Assembly (NCBI RefSeq): GCF_007997295.1
Contig: NZ_VORY01000012.1
Span: 1 to 64,000 of the forward strand
Length of the DNA: 64,000 bases
Reading direction: 5' to 3'
Source of the DNA: Gillisia hiemivivida
Lineage (GTDB): Bacteria > Bacteroidota > Bacteroidia > Flavobacteriales > Flavobacteriaceae
A model generated the notes under the pieces. The model saw nothing but the letters and a program-made list of their open reading frames with translations, was not told the DNA's origin and searched no databases. The position numbers and the translations under genes are program-made. Of this stretch, positions 16,887 through 26,529 are shown piece by piece (position 1 is the first letter of the stretch; the number at the start of each line of letters is the position of its first letter).

Positions 16887-18098
16887 TTATCTATCCAGTA
16901 AGATCCACCTATTCCCTGCACTTTGAATGGTGTACAGTTGGTTAGCGCCAATCGTTGTAATTGTTGAATTTGTTTTAACATCATACAAATTATCTGCATT
17001 AGAAAAGATCAGATTTTTAGTGCCTATCCCATCCCACCCCATCAATCTTATAATTCTTCCTTTGTTAATGTTTGCAGGGGGAATTAGTAACTGATTGACA
17101 TCGTTGTTTATTCTCAAAGTGCCAACTTCATCTGTAATAACATAGTCCCCTATAGTACTTGTTGTGGAAATATAATTTTCAAAATGCGGATATGTCCAAT
17201 TTAAGTTCCCTGTATTGTCCAAAGCTAAAATTTGAAGATTACTTCCTCTTGTAGCCGGGAAAATATACTCGTCCTGTGGAGTCATTCCAATTCCGACTTT
17301 TCCCACAAAGTAACCCGCAAAAACTTTTGCAGTACTGCTTCCTATTGCAACACTATATAAGCCATAAATGGTTCCAAGACTTGTCTCATTCCCTATAATG
17401 GAATAGATCCCAAAATTGCTGCTTTTAGCACCCAAAGTCATTCCCACCCTGTTGAAGATCCCATAAATATCATTGGTTCCTGTATTTTGATAAGTTTCAT
17501 TAAAAAAGCCATAATGAATCCCATTCCCAACTCCACCTACGTTGTTTTTGAACCCATATTTGTTTCCATTCGTTGCACTACGATTGTCGCTAATTATTCC
17601 ATAGGTTGTAAGATTATCTACAGTTGGATTATTATTATCTACCTCCAGTCCTTTCTTAATTGCTGCATCTGCGGAAGAGTTTAAGGCTATTTGTAATTTT
17701 GAAGTAATATCTTGGGTTCCAATTCCAACATTTCCATTTCTAAAAAGTGGATCAGTAATGTTATTAGGACTTGCTGTTGTAGCTGGTTTATAGAAATTTT
17801 CTGAAGCATTTCCAGATAAAGCTTCCCATTTTAGCAAATCATTATTCCAAAAGTAAAACCCACTTTTTGGAATGGGTAATGTAGAATTTAAAAAGACTAG
17901 CATACCATGCTGGTCTTTAGTGGGAGAATCTGTTGGGAATTTATATATCCTTGGAATCAATATTCCGTCAATTCCCAGTGGAGAATCAGGGGAATTTGAA
18001 ACGATATCTAATTGAGCTTTGGGAGAAGAAGTATTTATACCGACTTGGCAAACAGCAAAAAAAGGCATAAACAATAGAAAAAAGACATAATATTTCAT
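16887..18098 (-). CDS. Secreted tail-fibre/adhesin-like protein, function unknown
   Basis: A 403-residue exported protein. A signal peptide (cut after CQ, near 18) is followed by VGINTSSPKAQLDI, a motif common at the start of flavobacterial surface proteins that resemble phage tail fibres. The repeated GNVGIGTQD and GKVGIGMTPQDEY segments are of the same type. The C-terminal third is a beta-rich region ending RWILLDR. There is no clear T9SS sorting domain and no catalytic motif. I start at the ATG at 18098; the GTG nine bases upstream is in frame. It follows the repeat-rich gap and stands apart from neighbouring operons, which fits a variable surface gene. The functional call is inference from sequence style. 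Confidence 0.6.
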   Translation of the reverse strand: MKYYVFFLLFMPFFAVCQVGINTSSPKAQLDIVSNSPDSPLGIDGILIPRIYKFPTDSPTKDQHGMLVFLNSTLPIPKSGFYFWNNDLLKWEALSGNASENFYKPATTASPNNITDPLFRNGNVGIGTQDITSKLQIALNSSADAAIKKGLEVDNNNPTVDNLTTYGIISDNRSATNGNKYGFKNNVGGVGNGIHYGFFNETYQNTGTNDIYGIFNRVGMTLGAKSSNFGIYSIIGNETSLGTIYGLYSVAIGSSTAKVFAGYFVGKVGIGMTPQDEYIFPATRGSNLQILALDNTGNLNWTYPHFENYISTTSTIGDYVITDEVGTLRINNDVNQLLIPPANINKGRIIRLMGWDGIGTKNLIFSNADNLYDVKTNSTITTIGANQLYTIQSAGNRWILLDR

Positions 18099-18235
18099 CT
18101 GTATCACAATTAACCGCCAGAATAAATAGGGTTAATCTGAAGAATGAATTTTAAAGATATTAAATTAAGTGATTGATATTTAGTATTTTACAAAAGAATT
18201 GATAAAAAAAATAAAGATTATCCCAAATGTCATTT

Positions 18236-20239
18236 TTAACTCAACGCTTTGGTTTTATCTTGTAGCATTTTAATTTCATCTCGAAGTCTAGCAGCGGTCA
18301 TAAAGTCTAAGTCTTTAGCGGCCGTTTCCATTTCCTTTCGTTTGGTTCGTATACGTTTATCCAACTGAGGTTTGCTGAAATATTCTGTTTCTTTTTCGGC
18401 TGCTTTTAGAGTAGGAGCAGTTTCTATTACATAAGGATCTAGTTTATTTTTAACCAGAGAGCTTTCTATACTTTTTACCAATGCCGTTGGGGTAATATTA
18501 TGTTTGGTATTATATGCAATTTGCTTTTCCCGTCTGTAGTTGGTCTGATCTATTGTTGTTTGCATACTATTAGTGATCTTATCTGCATACATGATAGCTC
18601 TTCCTTCTAAATGCCTTGCAGCACGTCCAATAGTTTGAGTCAATGATCTATTACTTCTTAAAAAACCTTCCTTATCTGCATCCAATATAGCTACCAAAGA
18701 AACTTCTGGTAGATCCAAACCTTCTCTTAACAAGTTTACACCAATAAGTACGTCGAAGATCCCTTTTCTTAGATCCTGCATGATCTCTACACGTTCTAAA
18801 GTATCTACATCAGAATGAATATATCTACATCTCACATTTATACGGGTAAGATATTTTGTAAGCTCTTCAGCCATTCTTTTGGTAAGGGTGGTAACCAAAA
18901 CCCGTTGATCTTTTTCTGTTCTAATATGAATTTCTTCAATTAGATCGTCAATCTGATTGAGACTCGGACGAACCTCAATAATTGGATCCAACAGTCCTGT
19001 CGGTCTAATTACCTGTTCTATATAAACCCCTTCGGTTTTCTGTAATTCATAATCGGCAGGAGTAGCACTCACATAGATAACTTGATTTTGTAAAGCCTCA
19101 TACTCTTCAAACTTAAGAGGTCGGTTATCCATTGCGGCGGGTAATCTAAATCCATAATCTACCAGATTCTCTTTTCTGGAACGGTCACCACCATACATAG
19201 CATGGACTTGCGGTATAGTAACGTGACTTTCATCTACTATCATTAAAAAGTCATCTGGGAAATAATCTAAAAGGCAGAAAGGCCTTGTGCCTGGTAGCCT
19301 TCCATCCAGATAACGGGAGTAATTCTCGATTCCTGAACAATAACCTAATTCCCGAATCATTTCAAGATCAAAATTCGTTCGTTCATCCAACCGCTTTGCT
19401 TCCAAATGTTTTCCAATATCTTGGAAATAATCGACTTGTTTAACAAGATCATCCTGAATCTCTCTTATAGCACCTTGAAGCACATCTGGAGAGGTAACAA
19501 ACATATTTGCCGGATAGATATTCAATTTTTCGTATTTCTCCAAAACCTCATTGGTTTGTGGATCAAATGCTTCAATTTCCTCGATGTCATCTCCAAAAAA
19601 GTGAATTCTAAAAGCATTATCGGCATAACTAGGAAAGACATCTACAGTATCTCCCTTTATTCTGAAATTCCCACGATTAAAATCGGCTTCGGTCCTGGAA
19701 TATAAACTTTGTACCAATCGATGAAGTAATTTAGTTCTGGAGATATGCATATCTTTTTCTATAGAAACAACATTCTTTTTGAACTCAACAGGATTTCCAA
19801 TACCATAAAGACAGGAAACTGATGCTACAACTATAATATCCCGTCTTCCGCTCAATAGAGAAGAAGTAGTACTTAATCGAAGCTTTTCAAGTTCTTCGTT
19901 TATAGAGAGATCTTTTTCTATATAAGTTCCTGAGGATGGGATGAATGCTTCGGGTTGGTAATAATCGTAGTAACTAACAAAATATTCCACAGCATTATCC
20001 GGGAAGAATTGTTTGAATTCTGAATAAAGTTGTGCAGCCAAGGTTTTATTATGTGCCAAAATAAGGGTAGGCCGCTGAACTTCTTCAATGACATTAGCCA
20101 CTGTAAAGGTTTTTCCAGAACCTGTAACCCCTAAAAGGGTTTGATATTGTTCATTTTTATCTAAACCAGAAACCAACTTTTCTATTGCTTGAGGTTGGTC
20201 TCCCGTAGGTTTGTAATCTGATTTTATTTCGAATTTCAT
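18236..20239 (-). CDS. uvrB: Excinuclease ABC subunit B
   Basis: Damage-verification helicase of nucleotide excision repair, working with UvrA and UvrC. It has 667 residues. Walker A is GVTGSGKT (37-44). The DNA-clamping beta-hairpin is in YYDYYQPEAFIP (90-101). Helicase motif VI TQTIGRAARH is present, and the C-terminal UVR motif (LDKRIRTKRKEMETAAKDL region) contacts UvrC. The start is the ATG at 20239 giving the standard MKFEIKSDYKP; an in-frame TTG 33 bases upstream would add 11 atypical residues. No uvrA or uvrC is close by. Confidence 0.96.
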   Translation of the reverse strand: MKFEIKSDYKPTGDQPQAIEKLVSGLDKNEQYQTLLGVTGSGKTFTVANVIEEVQRPTLILAHNKTLAAQLYSEFKQFFPDNAVEYFVSYYDYYQPEAFIPSSGTYIEKDLSINEELEKLRLSTTSSLLSGRRDIIVVASVSCLYGIGNPVEFKKNVVSIEKDMHISRTKLLHRLVQSLYSRTEADFNRGNFRIKGDTVDVFPSYADNAFRIHFFGDDIEEIEAFDPQTNEVLEKYEKLNIYPANMFVTSPDVLQGAIREIQDDLVKQVDYFQDIGKHLEAKRLDERTNFDLEMIRELGYCSGIENYSRYLDGRLPGTRPFCLLDYFPDDFLMIVDESHVTIPQVHAMYGGDRSRKENLVDYGFRLPAAMDNRPLKFEEYEALQNQVIYVSATPADYELQKTEGVYIEQVIRPTGLLDPIIEVRPSLNQIDDLIEEIHIRTEKDQRVLVTTLTKRMAEELTKYLTRINVRCRYIHSDVDTLERVEIMQDLRKGIFDVLIGVNLLREGLDLPEVSLVAILDADKEGFLRSNRSLTQTIGRAARHLEGRAIMYADKITNSMQTTIDQTNYRREKQIAYNTKHNITPTALVKSIESSLVKNKLDPYVIETAPTLKAAEKETEYFSKPQLDKRIRTKRKEMETAAKDLDFMTAARLRDEIKMLQDKTKALS

Positions 20240-20304
20240 GAATCTTTTTCTTAGCTTCACGATAATAAGCAAAAATCTTGCCTATTCAAATAGGTGTCAT
20301 GCTC

Positions 20305-21912
20305 TTATCTTATAAGACTAAAATGGCCACTAAATTCTTGACCATTTCTCAGGGTAGCTTTAAACCAATAATCATCAGATGGTAAATCGTAACCATTGGA
20401 GGTTCCATCCCAACCAATTTCATTTCCACCTAACTGCTTAAGGAGTTTGCCATAGCGGTCAAATATAGAAATATAATCATTTCCTTCTGTTAGTTTGTTT
20501 ATTCCCTTAATTAACCAGAGGTCATTAATGCCATCATTATTAGGCGTAAAAAAGTTATCGTAACCTAGCACTGCAATACTGGTAGAAATAATGGCACATT
20601 GCTTTTTATCGCGTATGTAAAGAGTTACAAAGCCCGATTCTACATTCTGAAAAATAGTGCTCGTTTGATAAGGGCCAGCTATAGTATTTAGGGAATACTC
20701 ATAACCTTCAGAATTACCAAGATTTAAGCTTATCGTATTGCTGTTTGCATTAACCTGAGCTTGCGCAATATTAAAATCTTCTATTTGTGGTGGGGTATTC
20801 AGAATTAGATTTATTTCAGAAAGATTATAACATTCTTCATTATTTATTTCTTCAACTCTCGCGAAAATTTGTTGCCCGGGTGTTGTTATGTTATTTGGTA
20901 ATGCATCCAATTTACTTCTAGCATCGCTAATGTTTTCAAAATAATTGATAGCAAAATCACTATTAGGGAGACCATTTAAAATTTCACTATTTAAGGATAA
21001 TAACTGCACATTTTCTTCTCCATTAAAATCGAGATCACATAATTGCAAATCGTAGCTTGGAGTTATTATTGGACCATCATTTATAATTAGATCAAAGTCT
21101 ACTATTTTATAACAACCTGTCAAATCGTTTACTACGCGAGCGTAAATGGTTTTTCTTGGTGTTGAACTAGTGTATAAACCGGTAATGGGATTGGAGTTAT
21201 CTATTGCATCTGCCAAGTCTTCATGATAGCTTGTGCTTGTTTGATTTTGAGTAGTTATTTCCTGTTGAGTAGTATAAACATCAAAACTTTCTATACCGCT
21301 GGCATTACACTTTTCTAAATCTGAAGCAGAATTAACATCTGGACCCTCAGGAAAAGGGAATGATCCAACAGTTGAACTTCCTGTCCAGTTTAAATTAAAA
21401 GGACTCGAACCTTCTGGTCTATCAATTACAATAAAATAGGTTTCACCGGGCAAAACATTTAAGGACTTTACATAGCTATTTCCCAATTCACCAGGACCTT
21501 CACTGGTATCGACCTCATCTTCACGCATACCGGTATGATTATCCGTGAGGCCTGCAGCTCGAGGGTTTGTAGTAGAACAACGTATAGCAAAATCTAGATT
21601 TCCACAGGTTGCATTCGGACCAAATATAAAGAAATCATAATCCACGTTAATATCAGATCGGGTGGGAATTAAGTCGAAACCTAGAGTTCCACTTTTAGTG
21701 ATTTCAATTTCTAACCAGATACTATTATTTTCTTGGCTGCTGCAAGAATTTAAACCACTTATTTCCTGGATCCCAACTCCATTGGCATTGGTGCTTAATG
21801 CTCCATCTCCACAAACTTTTATGGCACCACTACAATCATTTATGCTGGCTTGCGACCACAAATTGAATGTGCAGCACAAAATAAAAACGAAGTTTAAAAT
21901 GCCTTTTCTCAT
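20305..21912 (-). CDS. T9SS type B exported protein (gliding-motility-type C-terminal domain)
   Basis: A large secreted protein (535 residues) with a signal peptide ending NLWSQ and a C-terminal T9SS type B sorting domain: FFTPNNDGINDLW, then ISIFDRYGKLLKQL, GWDGTSNG and DDYWFKATL. Such proteins cross the outer membrane by the type IX (Por) system. The N-terminal part, ASINDCSGAIKVCGDGALS, with several Cys and a FFIFGPNATC-like strand, resembles the lectin-like domain often found in these cargo proteins. The middle holds immunoglobulin-like spacer regions. The ligand is unknown. It is followed downstream on the same strand by uvrB, but a shared function is not expected. Confidence 0.85.
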   Translation of the reverse strand: MRKGILNFVFILCCTFNLWSQASINDCSGAIKVCGDGALSTNANGVGIQEISGLNSCSSQENNSIWLEIEITKSGTLGFDLIPTRSDINVDYDFFIFGPNATCGNLDFAIRCSTTNPRAAGLTDNHTGMREDEVDTSEGPGELGNSYVKSLNVLPGETYFIVIDRPEGSSPFNLNWTGSSTVGSFPFPEGPDVNSASDLEKCNASGIESFDVYTTQQEITTQNQTSTSYHEDLADAIDNSNPITGLYTSSTPRKTIYARVVNDLTGCYKIVDFDLIINDGPIITPSYDLQLCDLDFNGEENVQLLSLNSEILNGLPNSDFAINYFENISDARSKLDALPNNITTPGQQIFARVEEINNEECYNLSEINLILNTPPQIEDFNIAQAQVNANSNTISLNLGNSEGYEYSLNTIAGPYQTSTIFQNVESGFVTLYIRDKKQCAIISTSIAVLGYDNFFTPNNDGINDLWLIKGINKLTEGNDYISIFDRYGKLLKQLGGNEIGWDGTSNGYDLPSDDYWFKATLRNGQEFSGHFSLIR

Positions 21913-21942
21913 AGCTCAATCAAAAAAAACCGAGTTAATTAT

Positions 21943-22779
21943 TTATAAATCTCGTTTTCTTAGTAAGGCAAGCGATAAATAGACGAAGATAACTGTCCAT
22001 ACAATTACGATCAACAATTGATACCAATGCACGCCATAATCTTTATCTAATTCTTCTCCAATTTGACTAGCTGCTGTTTTAATAAAATTTAATCTAGAAA
22101 ATGGCTCAATCACTATATTGCTCATTGCAGTAAGCGGAAAGAATTGCATAATGTTTTCTGGAATGTCACTATCTCTGAACAATCTGAAATTCAATACTCC
22201 ATATAGAATATTTTCAAAGATCCACCAGATAAATAGAAAACCTAAAGCAAAAGCGGATCGTTTAATTAAAATTCCTATAAACATACAGAATGTAAAAAAT
22301 CCAAGAAGCTTAATAAAATAGCCCACTATATATTCCATGTCTGAAAAAACTATGGACAATTCTGTGAAATCTGAAAATGAATATCCTAGAATAAGTGAAA
22401 CAATCATTAGGAAAAAGGTTGAAATCACAGCAAACAAAAGAACAGTTATAAATTTTGATAAGACAAATTCTTTTTTGCTCAACCCATCAATAAGGTTCTG
22501 CTTCAAAGTTCTATGGCTGTATTCATTAGACATCATAGAAACTATTACTATTGCAAGAAAGAGCTTTAAAATTGCCGCTATATAACTATTGAAATGCCAG
22601 ATAAAAGGAAAATTAAAGATCCCTTGATCAGCCAATCTAAAATGTATAGGCCCCAAATCAAATTCAATAGAAGCGATCAAAGCGATGAAAGTGATTAAAA
22701 TAAAATAGGTGCTAATAAGGATCTTAGCCGATCTGCTATATTTTAATTTATGTAATTCTATATTTAATAATCGTAACAT
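21943..22779 (-). CDS. ABC-2 type transporter permease subunit
   Basis: A 278-residue integral membrane protein with about six predicted helices and the start NIELHKLKYSRSAKILI typical of flavobacterial ABC-2 permeases, where a short basic cytoplasmic helix precedes the first membrane span. It directly follows the ATPase gene (the two abut at 22779/22780), so they form a single exporter. The substrate is unknown; relatives are annotated for antibiotic or lantibiotic self-protection and for Nat-type sodium export. Confidence 0.85.
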   Translation of the reverse strand: MLRLLNIELHKLKYSRSAKILISTYFILITFIALIASIEFDLGPIHFRLADQGIFNFPFIWHFNSYIAAILKLFLAIVIVSMMSNEYSHRTLKQNLIDGLSKKEFVLSKFITVLLFAVISTFFLMIVSLILGYSFSDFTELSIVFSDMEYIVGYFIKLLGFFTFCMFIGILIKRSAFALGFLFIWWIFENILYGVLNFRLFRDSDIPENIMQFFPLTAMSNIVIEPFSRLNFIKTAASQIGEELDKDYGVHWYQLLIVIVWTVIFVYLSLALLRKRDL

Positions 22780-23682
22780 TTAAAGTGCAGTTTCGTTGGT
22801 TAATTGTAAAAATTGTTCTTCTAGGCTTTCCTTTCTCTTTACCAAATAGGAAAGTACCATACCTCTTTGATGAAGAAATGAGTTTAAATCATCAGCTCCC
22901 ATAGGTTCTTCTAAAATGGCAGTCAATAAATCTTCGTTTAGCGTGATCTTTCCAATAGAAGGATGTTCTTCCAATAACTGCTGAAGCTTAACAAGGTCAT
23001 TTGCTTTTAGCTCGAAAAAGCCGTGACTGGCATTCATCTCATCAACTCTTCCGCTATACAGTTTTATTCCTTTTCTAATGATCACTACGTGAGAACAAAC
23101 TTTTTCTACTTCATCCAATAAATGAGATGCTAAGAGAATAGTGGTTCCCATAGATGCGATCTTCCTGATGATCTCTCTAATTTGATGGATCCCTTGAGGA
23201 TCTAATCCATTGGTAGGTTCATCTAGAATTAATATCTCAGGATCATTCAATAGGGCAGAAGCGATGGCCAAGCGCTGTTTCATCCCTAAAGAAAAAGTTT
23301 TGAACTTACTATCCTTACGTTCCAGCAATCCAACTATCTCGAGTTTTTCATCGATCTTATTTTTGGATACCCCTTTGATCTTACATACCAATGCAAGATT
23401 TTGTGAGGCGGTCATATATGGATAAAAATTAGGATGTTCTATAATGGCTCCTACTTTCTTTAATGCTGTGTGGGTAGAATCAGATCCGTCAAACCAATGA
23501 AAATCTCCACTGGTCTTGTTTACTACATTTAGAACCATTCCTAAGGTTGTAGATTTACCACTCCCGTTTGGTCCTAAAATGCCATAAACATTCCCTTTCT
23601 TAATTGTAAAGGAGAGATTATTTACCGCAGTTAAACTTCCATATTTTTTGGTAAGCTGATTTATAGTAAGAATTGTTTCCAA
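22780..23682 (-). CDS. ABC transporter ATP-binding protein
   Basis: Nucleotide-binding subunit of the ABC-2 exporter encoded with the adjoining permease. It has 300 residues. Walker A is GPNGSGKST (about 38-46), the signature is FSLGMKQRL, and Walker B is LILDEPTNGLD. The H-loop His is in LLASHLLDE. A C-terminal extension of about 80 residues follows the ATPase core, as is usual in bacitracin-type (BcrA-like) exporters. The start codon is TTG, because no in-frame ATG or GTG exists just upstream. The gene is divergent from the unknown gene at 23774. Confidence 0.9.
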   Translation of the reverse strand: METILTINQLTKKYGSLTAVNNLSFTIKKGNVYGILGPNGSGKSTTLGMVLNVVNKTSGDFHWFDGSDSTHTALKKVGAIIEHPNFYPYMTASQNLALVCKIKGVSKNKIDEKLEIVGLLERKDSKFKTFSLGMKQRLAIASALLNDPEILILDEPTNGLDPQGIHQIREIIRKIASMGTTILLASHLLDEVEKVCSHVVIIRKGIKLYSGRVDEMNASHGFFELKANDLVKLQQLLEEHPSIGKITLNEDLLTAILEEPMGADDLNSFLHQRGMVLSYLVKRKESLEEQFLQLTNETAL

Positions 23683-23773
23683 ATTATTATGAATTTTTTA
23701 ATAGGACGTCGAAGTTAACGTTTTGTTACTTCAGAAGTGAAACAGATAATGTATTTTTGAAAAAATCCTAAGA

Positions 23774-24838
23774 ATGGAAGAAAAGTTAATGTCCAGGAAA
23801 AAACCTTCCTTTCCTGTAAATGACCGTTTACATAAATATTTGGAGAAATATAACAGAGCTACTACAATCCATGTTTTTTATGACGATCTGCTTAGATTTT
23901 CTGGATCCATTGTTGTTTACGATCAAAATGATGAAGATACACTTTGGGTGCGTTGCTATTATTCTGATAGCGAGCGTGTAGAAATTGATGAATCTTTAAA
24001 GCAAGTTTATACCATTTTGCATTCCGATGGGAGTGACGATTCTTTGCCTTATCTAAATATTGATGCTATAGATTATTGCACTTTTGGAAATTCTAAACCC
24101 TTCAGAATTCGGGTAAGAAATACTCTAAATGATAGTTTTACTTATTTTTATGTAAAAATAGCAGATGCTTCCAGGATTTATGGTTTAGAGTTCGAACACA
24201 TACTCTCTCCAAACAGGATCAATTTTCTGGTATATAAAGAAACCTTAATTGAGGAGCATATTGCTGGAATACCAGGAGATGTTTTTATTCAGGAGAAATT
24301 GCCACTATGTAATGATCGCGCCAAAACCCAGATCGCTAAACAATTTGTGAAATTTAATGAACGATGTACCATTCGTTTGTTAGGCGATATGCGTTCTTAC
24401 AATTATGTAGTGATCCCAACCCACGATTTTGATCATGTGGAATATACTATTCGGGCTATAGATTTCGATCAGCAGTGTTATGAAGGTAATTTAAAAGTGT
24501 ACCGTCCGCAATTTTTTAAGGAGAATTTTAAGATGGTTGAGTTGGTAACCGAAAAATTAGAAAGTAGTTCTATTGAACAATATAGAAAGGAAGAGCGCTC
24601 CTTACTTGCTAAGCGAATGATCAATGCACAATCCCGTTTTAAGGAATTGGTTAGGTGTATGATTAACGATCATGTTTCTACTCCTAAAAATGTTAAGATG
24701 CTTAGAAAAGACCTCTATTTATTTACCAATGATATGAAATTTAAGAGAGCTAAGACAATGGGGCAAATCTTAAGAACTGCATTGGAATTTGTAAAAAGAA
24801 ATTACGAAAATGTAAATATAAAGAAGAGAAGAGTTTAA
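23774..24838 (+). CDS. Conserved hypothetical protein (354 aa), unrecognised
   Basis: A cytoplasmic protein with no signal peptide and no membrane helix. I recognise no domain. The N-terminal half is acidic and beta-rich (FYDDLLRFSGSIVVYDQNDEDTLWVR region). The C-terminal 150 residues are charged and helical, ending in a basic tail (NIKKRRV). No metal-binding or nucleotide motif stands out. It is likely conserved in Flavobacteriaceae, but this could not be searched. The start is the ATG at 23774. An exact -7 box TATTTTTG at 23752-23759 lies upstream with no well-spaced -33 box. Its stop overlaps by four bases the stop of the convergent nucleoid-protein gene. Confidence 0.7.
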   Translation: MEEKLMSRKKPSFPVNDRLHKYLEKYNRATTIHVFYDDLLRFSGSIVVYDQNDEDTLWVRCYYSDSERVEIDESLKQVYTILHSDGSDDSLPYLNIDAIDYCTFGNSKPFRIRVRNTLNDSFTYFYVKIADASRIYGLEFEHILSPNRINFLVYKETLIEEHIAGIPGDVFIQEKLPLCNDRAKTQIAKQFVKFNERCTIRLLGDMRSYNYVVIPTHDFDHVEYTIRAIDFDQQCYEGNLKVYRPQFFKENFKMVELVTEKLESSSIEQYRKEERSLLAKRMINAQSRFKELVRCMINDHVSTPKNVKMLRKDLYLFTNDMKFKRAKTMGQILRTALEFVKRNYENVNIKKRRV

Positions 24839-25893
24839 CTCTTTTCTTCTTTATTGAAATAAACTAAGTAGTAATACATTTGCTTTTCTTCGTCCCAACC
24901 TTTTTCAATAAATTTTTGAGCAGATTCCGGATTGATAAAATCCATTTTAATCTGAATATTGGTATCTAGATTGATAGTATTCTTAATAGATTTTCTTGCT
25001 GAAGTTACCGCTGCATTCGCAATTGGGAACTCAGTAAGATCTTCAATCTTATATTTTGGTGCCTTCTCTTGTTTGTAATTTTTGAATTCTGGAATAAGAT
25101 CTGGATTATCTATTACAGAACTTAAAAAGTTGTTTTCTTCAAAGGAGTCATTTTTTGCAAAATAATCTACACTTCTGTTCATAAACATTACTTCCTCTTT
25201 TTTGTCTTCAGCAGGAAGAACTACATCTTTTGCGAAGTTCTGGCAAAACTTAAGATATTTCTTTGTGTAGAAATTTTCATCTGCCAACACATCAACCCCT
25301 AAGAAGTTTTCTAACCAATATTTAGTGTCATATCTGTTAGAATCTACAGAAAGGATCTTGTAGCCTTCAGCTCTATTTTTATTGAAGATCAAGGCTCCTT
25401 TATCCATTTTTTGAAGATTGATCCCTTGCTGAATTACCATTTCTAACAAAGAACCTTTTTCTTGAAACTGAAGGAAATCATGTTTTAATTCAGATTTAAA
25501 GATCCCAATTGCTGAAACCTTTTCATTATCCAAAAGCATATTTTCAAAATAAACAACATACACTTCTCCACTTTTGATATGAGGATGGGAAGATTGCTCA
25601 AATAACAAAGTTGTTATTTTCTTTGAAACCTCATGTACTGTATCTGGAGCATCAAAAATTTGATTTGTAAAATTATATAGCTCGTTGAATTCTAGATCTG
25701 TTTCATGAGTAAACTGGTAATAATTCTCTTCCTTTTCTCTGAAAGATTTTAAAAAATATTCTTTGATCAATGGAGTAATTTCATCATTCAGCTCAAAAGG
25801 AGCACCAGAAAGGAAAATATTTTCGTTTCTACTTTTGTTCCCAACTCTATGAATAGAAAGAGATTCAATTTGCGCATTATATAGATTGATCAT
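24835..25893 (-). CDS. 37-kDa nucleoid-associated protein family (NdpA/YejK-like)
   Basis: A 352-residue soluble protein of the NA37 family, named after E. coli YejK/NdpA, which is associated with the nucleoid. The start INLYNAQIESLSIHRVGN and the central GEVYVVYFENMLLDNEKVSAIGIFK segment match the family. The sequence is longer than YejK by about 15 residues. The role in chromosome organisation is known only loosely. It overlaps the convergent unknown gene at 23774-24838 by four bases at the stops, and lies upstream of no co-directed partner within 100 bases. Confidence 0.82.
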   Translation of the reverse strand: MINLYNAQIESLSIHRVGNKSRNENIFLSGAPFELNDEITPLIKEYFLKSFREKEENYYQFTHETDLEFNELYNFTNQIFDAPDTVHEVSKKITTLLFEQSSHPHIKSGEVYVVYFENMLLDNEKVSAIGIFKSELKHDFLQFQEKGSLLEMVIQQGINLQKMDKGALIFNKNRAEGYKILSVDSNRYDTKYWLENFLGVDVLADENFYTKKYLKFCQNFAKDVVLPAEDKKEEVMFMNRSVDYFAKNDSFEENNFLSSVIDNPDLIPEFKNYKQEKAPKYKIEDLTEFPIANAAVTSARKSIKNTINLDTNIQIKMDFINPESAQKFIEKGWDEEKQMYYYLVYFNKEEKS

Positions 25894-25973
25894 AAGTAAT
25901 ATTCAGATATTAATAATGAAAGAAAAGTTTAGTGCTTGGTTTTCAGTAATTGAGTGAACATTAGGCCAGAAAA

Positions 25974-25997
25974 GTCACCCTGAGCCTAGCCGAAGGC
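25974..25997. repeat. GTCACCCTGAGC-type repeat fragment
   Basis: GTCACCCTGAGCCTAGCCG at 25974-25992, followed by AAGGC, matches the common flavobacterial intergenic word (GTCACCCTGAGC...TCGAAGG). It runs up to the stop codon of the gene at 25998. See also 1676-1860, 27645 and 58138. Confidence 0.5.
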
Positions 25998-26501
25998 TTA
26001 ATTCCAAATATCGTCATAAGACAGGTCATCAAAATTATCCAGATCTAAATCGGAGTCTTCATCATACTCATTCTTATCGGCTACAAATTCTTTGTCTGGT
26101 GCATCGGCAGGTATTTGTCCATGGACATACATTAGGTTTGGATAATCACGACCATCTTCAATTTCAGCAATATCTGCCAATTCAATAAGGAAAGTCCACA
26201 TGCTTAGGAAGTCGTAAACATAGATCAGTTTTCTTTGATTCTTGGAAACTACGCTGTCTAAAGTGGTTTCATTCATTAACCTAACAGAATCGAGTTCTTC
26301 GCCAAGATCGAACTGAGATATTTCTTCACCCTGATTCCATTCATCGTCACTAATATAAAAAGCGGCCATTTCATTTCCATCAAAACCAAAAGCATTCACG
26401 ATAGAGTTATGAAAATCCTCCAAGGTGTCCTCTTCTAAAATTTCAATATCTCTAAAAACGTCATCCTGTGCATCCAAAATAACTCTAAATCTATAAACCA
26501 T
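25998..26501 (-). CDS. pRiA4b ORF-3-like protein
   Basis: A 167-residue soluble protein of the PF07929 family, named after an Agrobacterium plasmid ORF. The N terminus VYRFRVILDAQDDVFRDIEI and the central DEWNQGEEISQFDLGEEL are family-typical. The C-terminal third is very acidic (DEDSDLDLDNFDDLSYDDI). Members are often called IS1096 passenger proteins, but no insertion-sequence ends are visible here, so I treat it as a resident gene of unknown role. It follows ctaA by 25 bases. A possible promoter box lies at 26522-26529 inside the ctaA 3' end, so it may be transcribed separately. Confidence 0.8.
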   Translation of the reverse strand: MVYRFRVILDAQDDVFRDIEILEEDTLEDFHNSIVNAFGFDGNEMAAFYISDDEWNQGEEISQFDLGEELDSVRLMNETTLDSVVSKNQRKLIYVYDFLSMWTFLIELADIAEIEDGRDYPNLMYVHGQIPADAPDKEFVADKNEYDEDSDLDLDNFDDLSYDDIWN

Positions 26502-26521
26502 TATGATAATTTTTGTGGGGG

Positions 26522-26529
26522 CAAAGTTA
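26522..26529 (-). promoter_or_regulatory. Possible -7 box overlapping the ctaA stop
   Basis: TAACTTTG on the minus strand (26529 to 26522) is an exact TAnnTTTG box whose start point would leave about 14 bases before the ATG of the pRiA4b ORF-3-like gene. No -33 box was found at the usual spacing. Confidence 0.3.

Noticed and set aside
21662-21982. 106-residue plus-strand ORF opposite the T9SS cargo gene
   Set aside because: It is antisense to conserved coding sequence and crosses into the next gap without a start context.
21943-23682. Bacteriocin or lantibiotic immunity system
   Set aside because: An ABC-2 exporter pair is present, but there is no precursor peptide, modification enzyme or sensor kinase nearby.
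25998-26501. Insertion sequence (IS1096 passenger)
   Set aside because: The family name suggests it, but no transposase, inverted ends or target duplication are visible.
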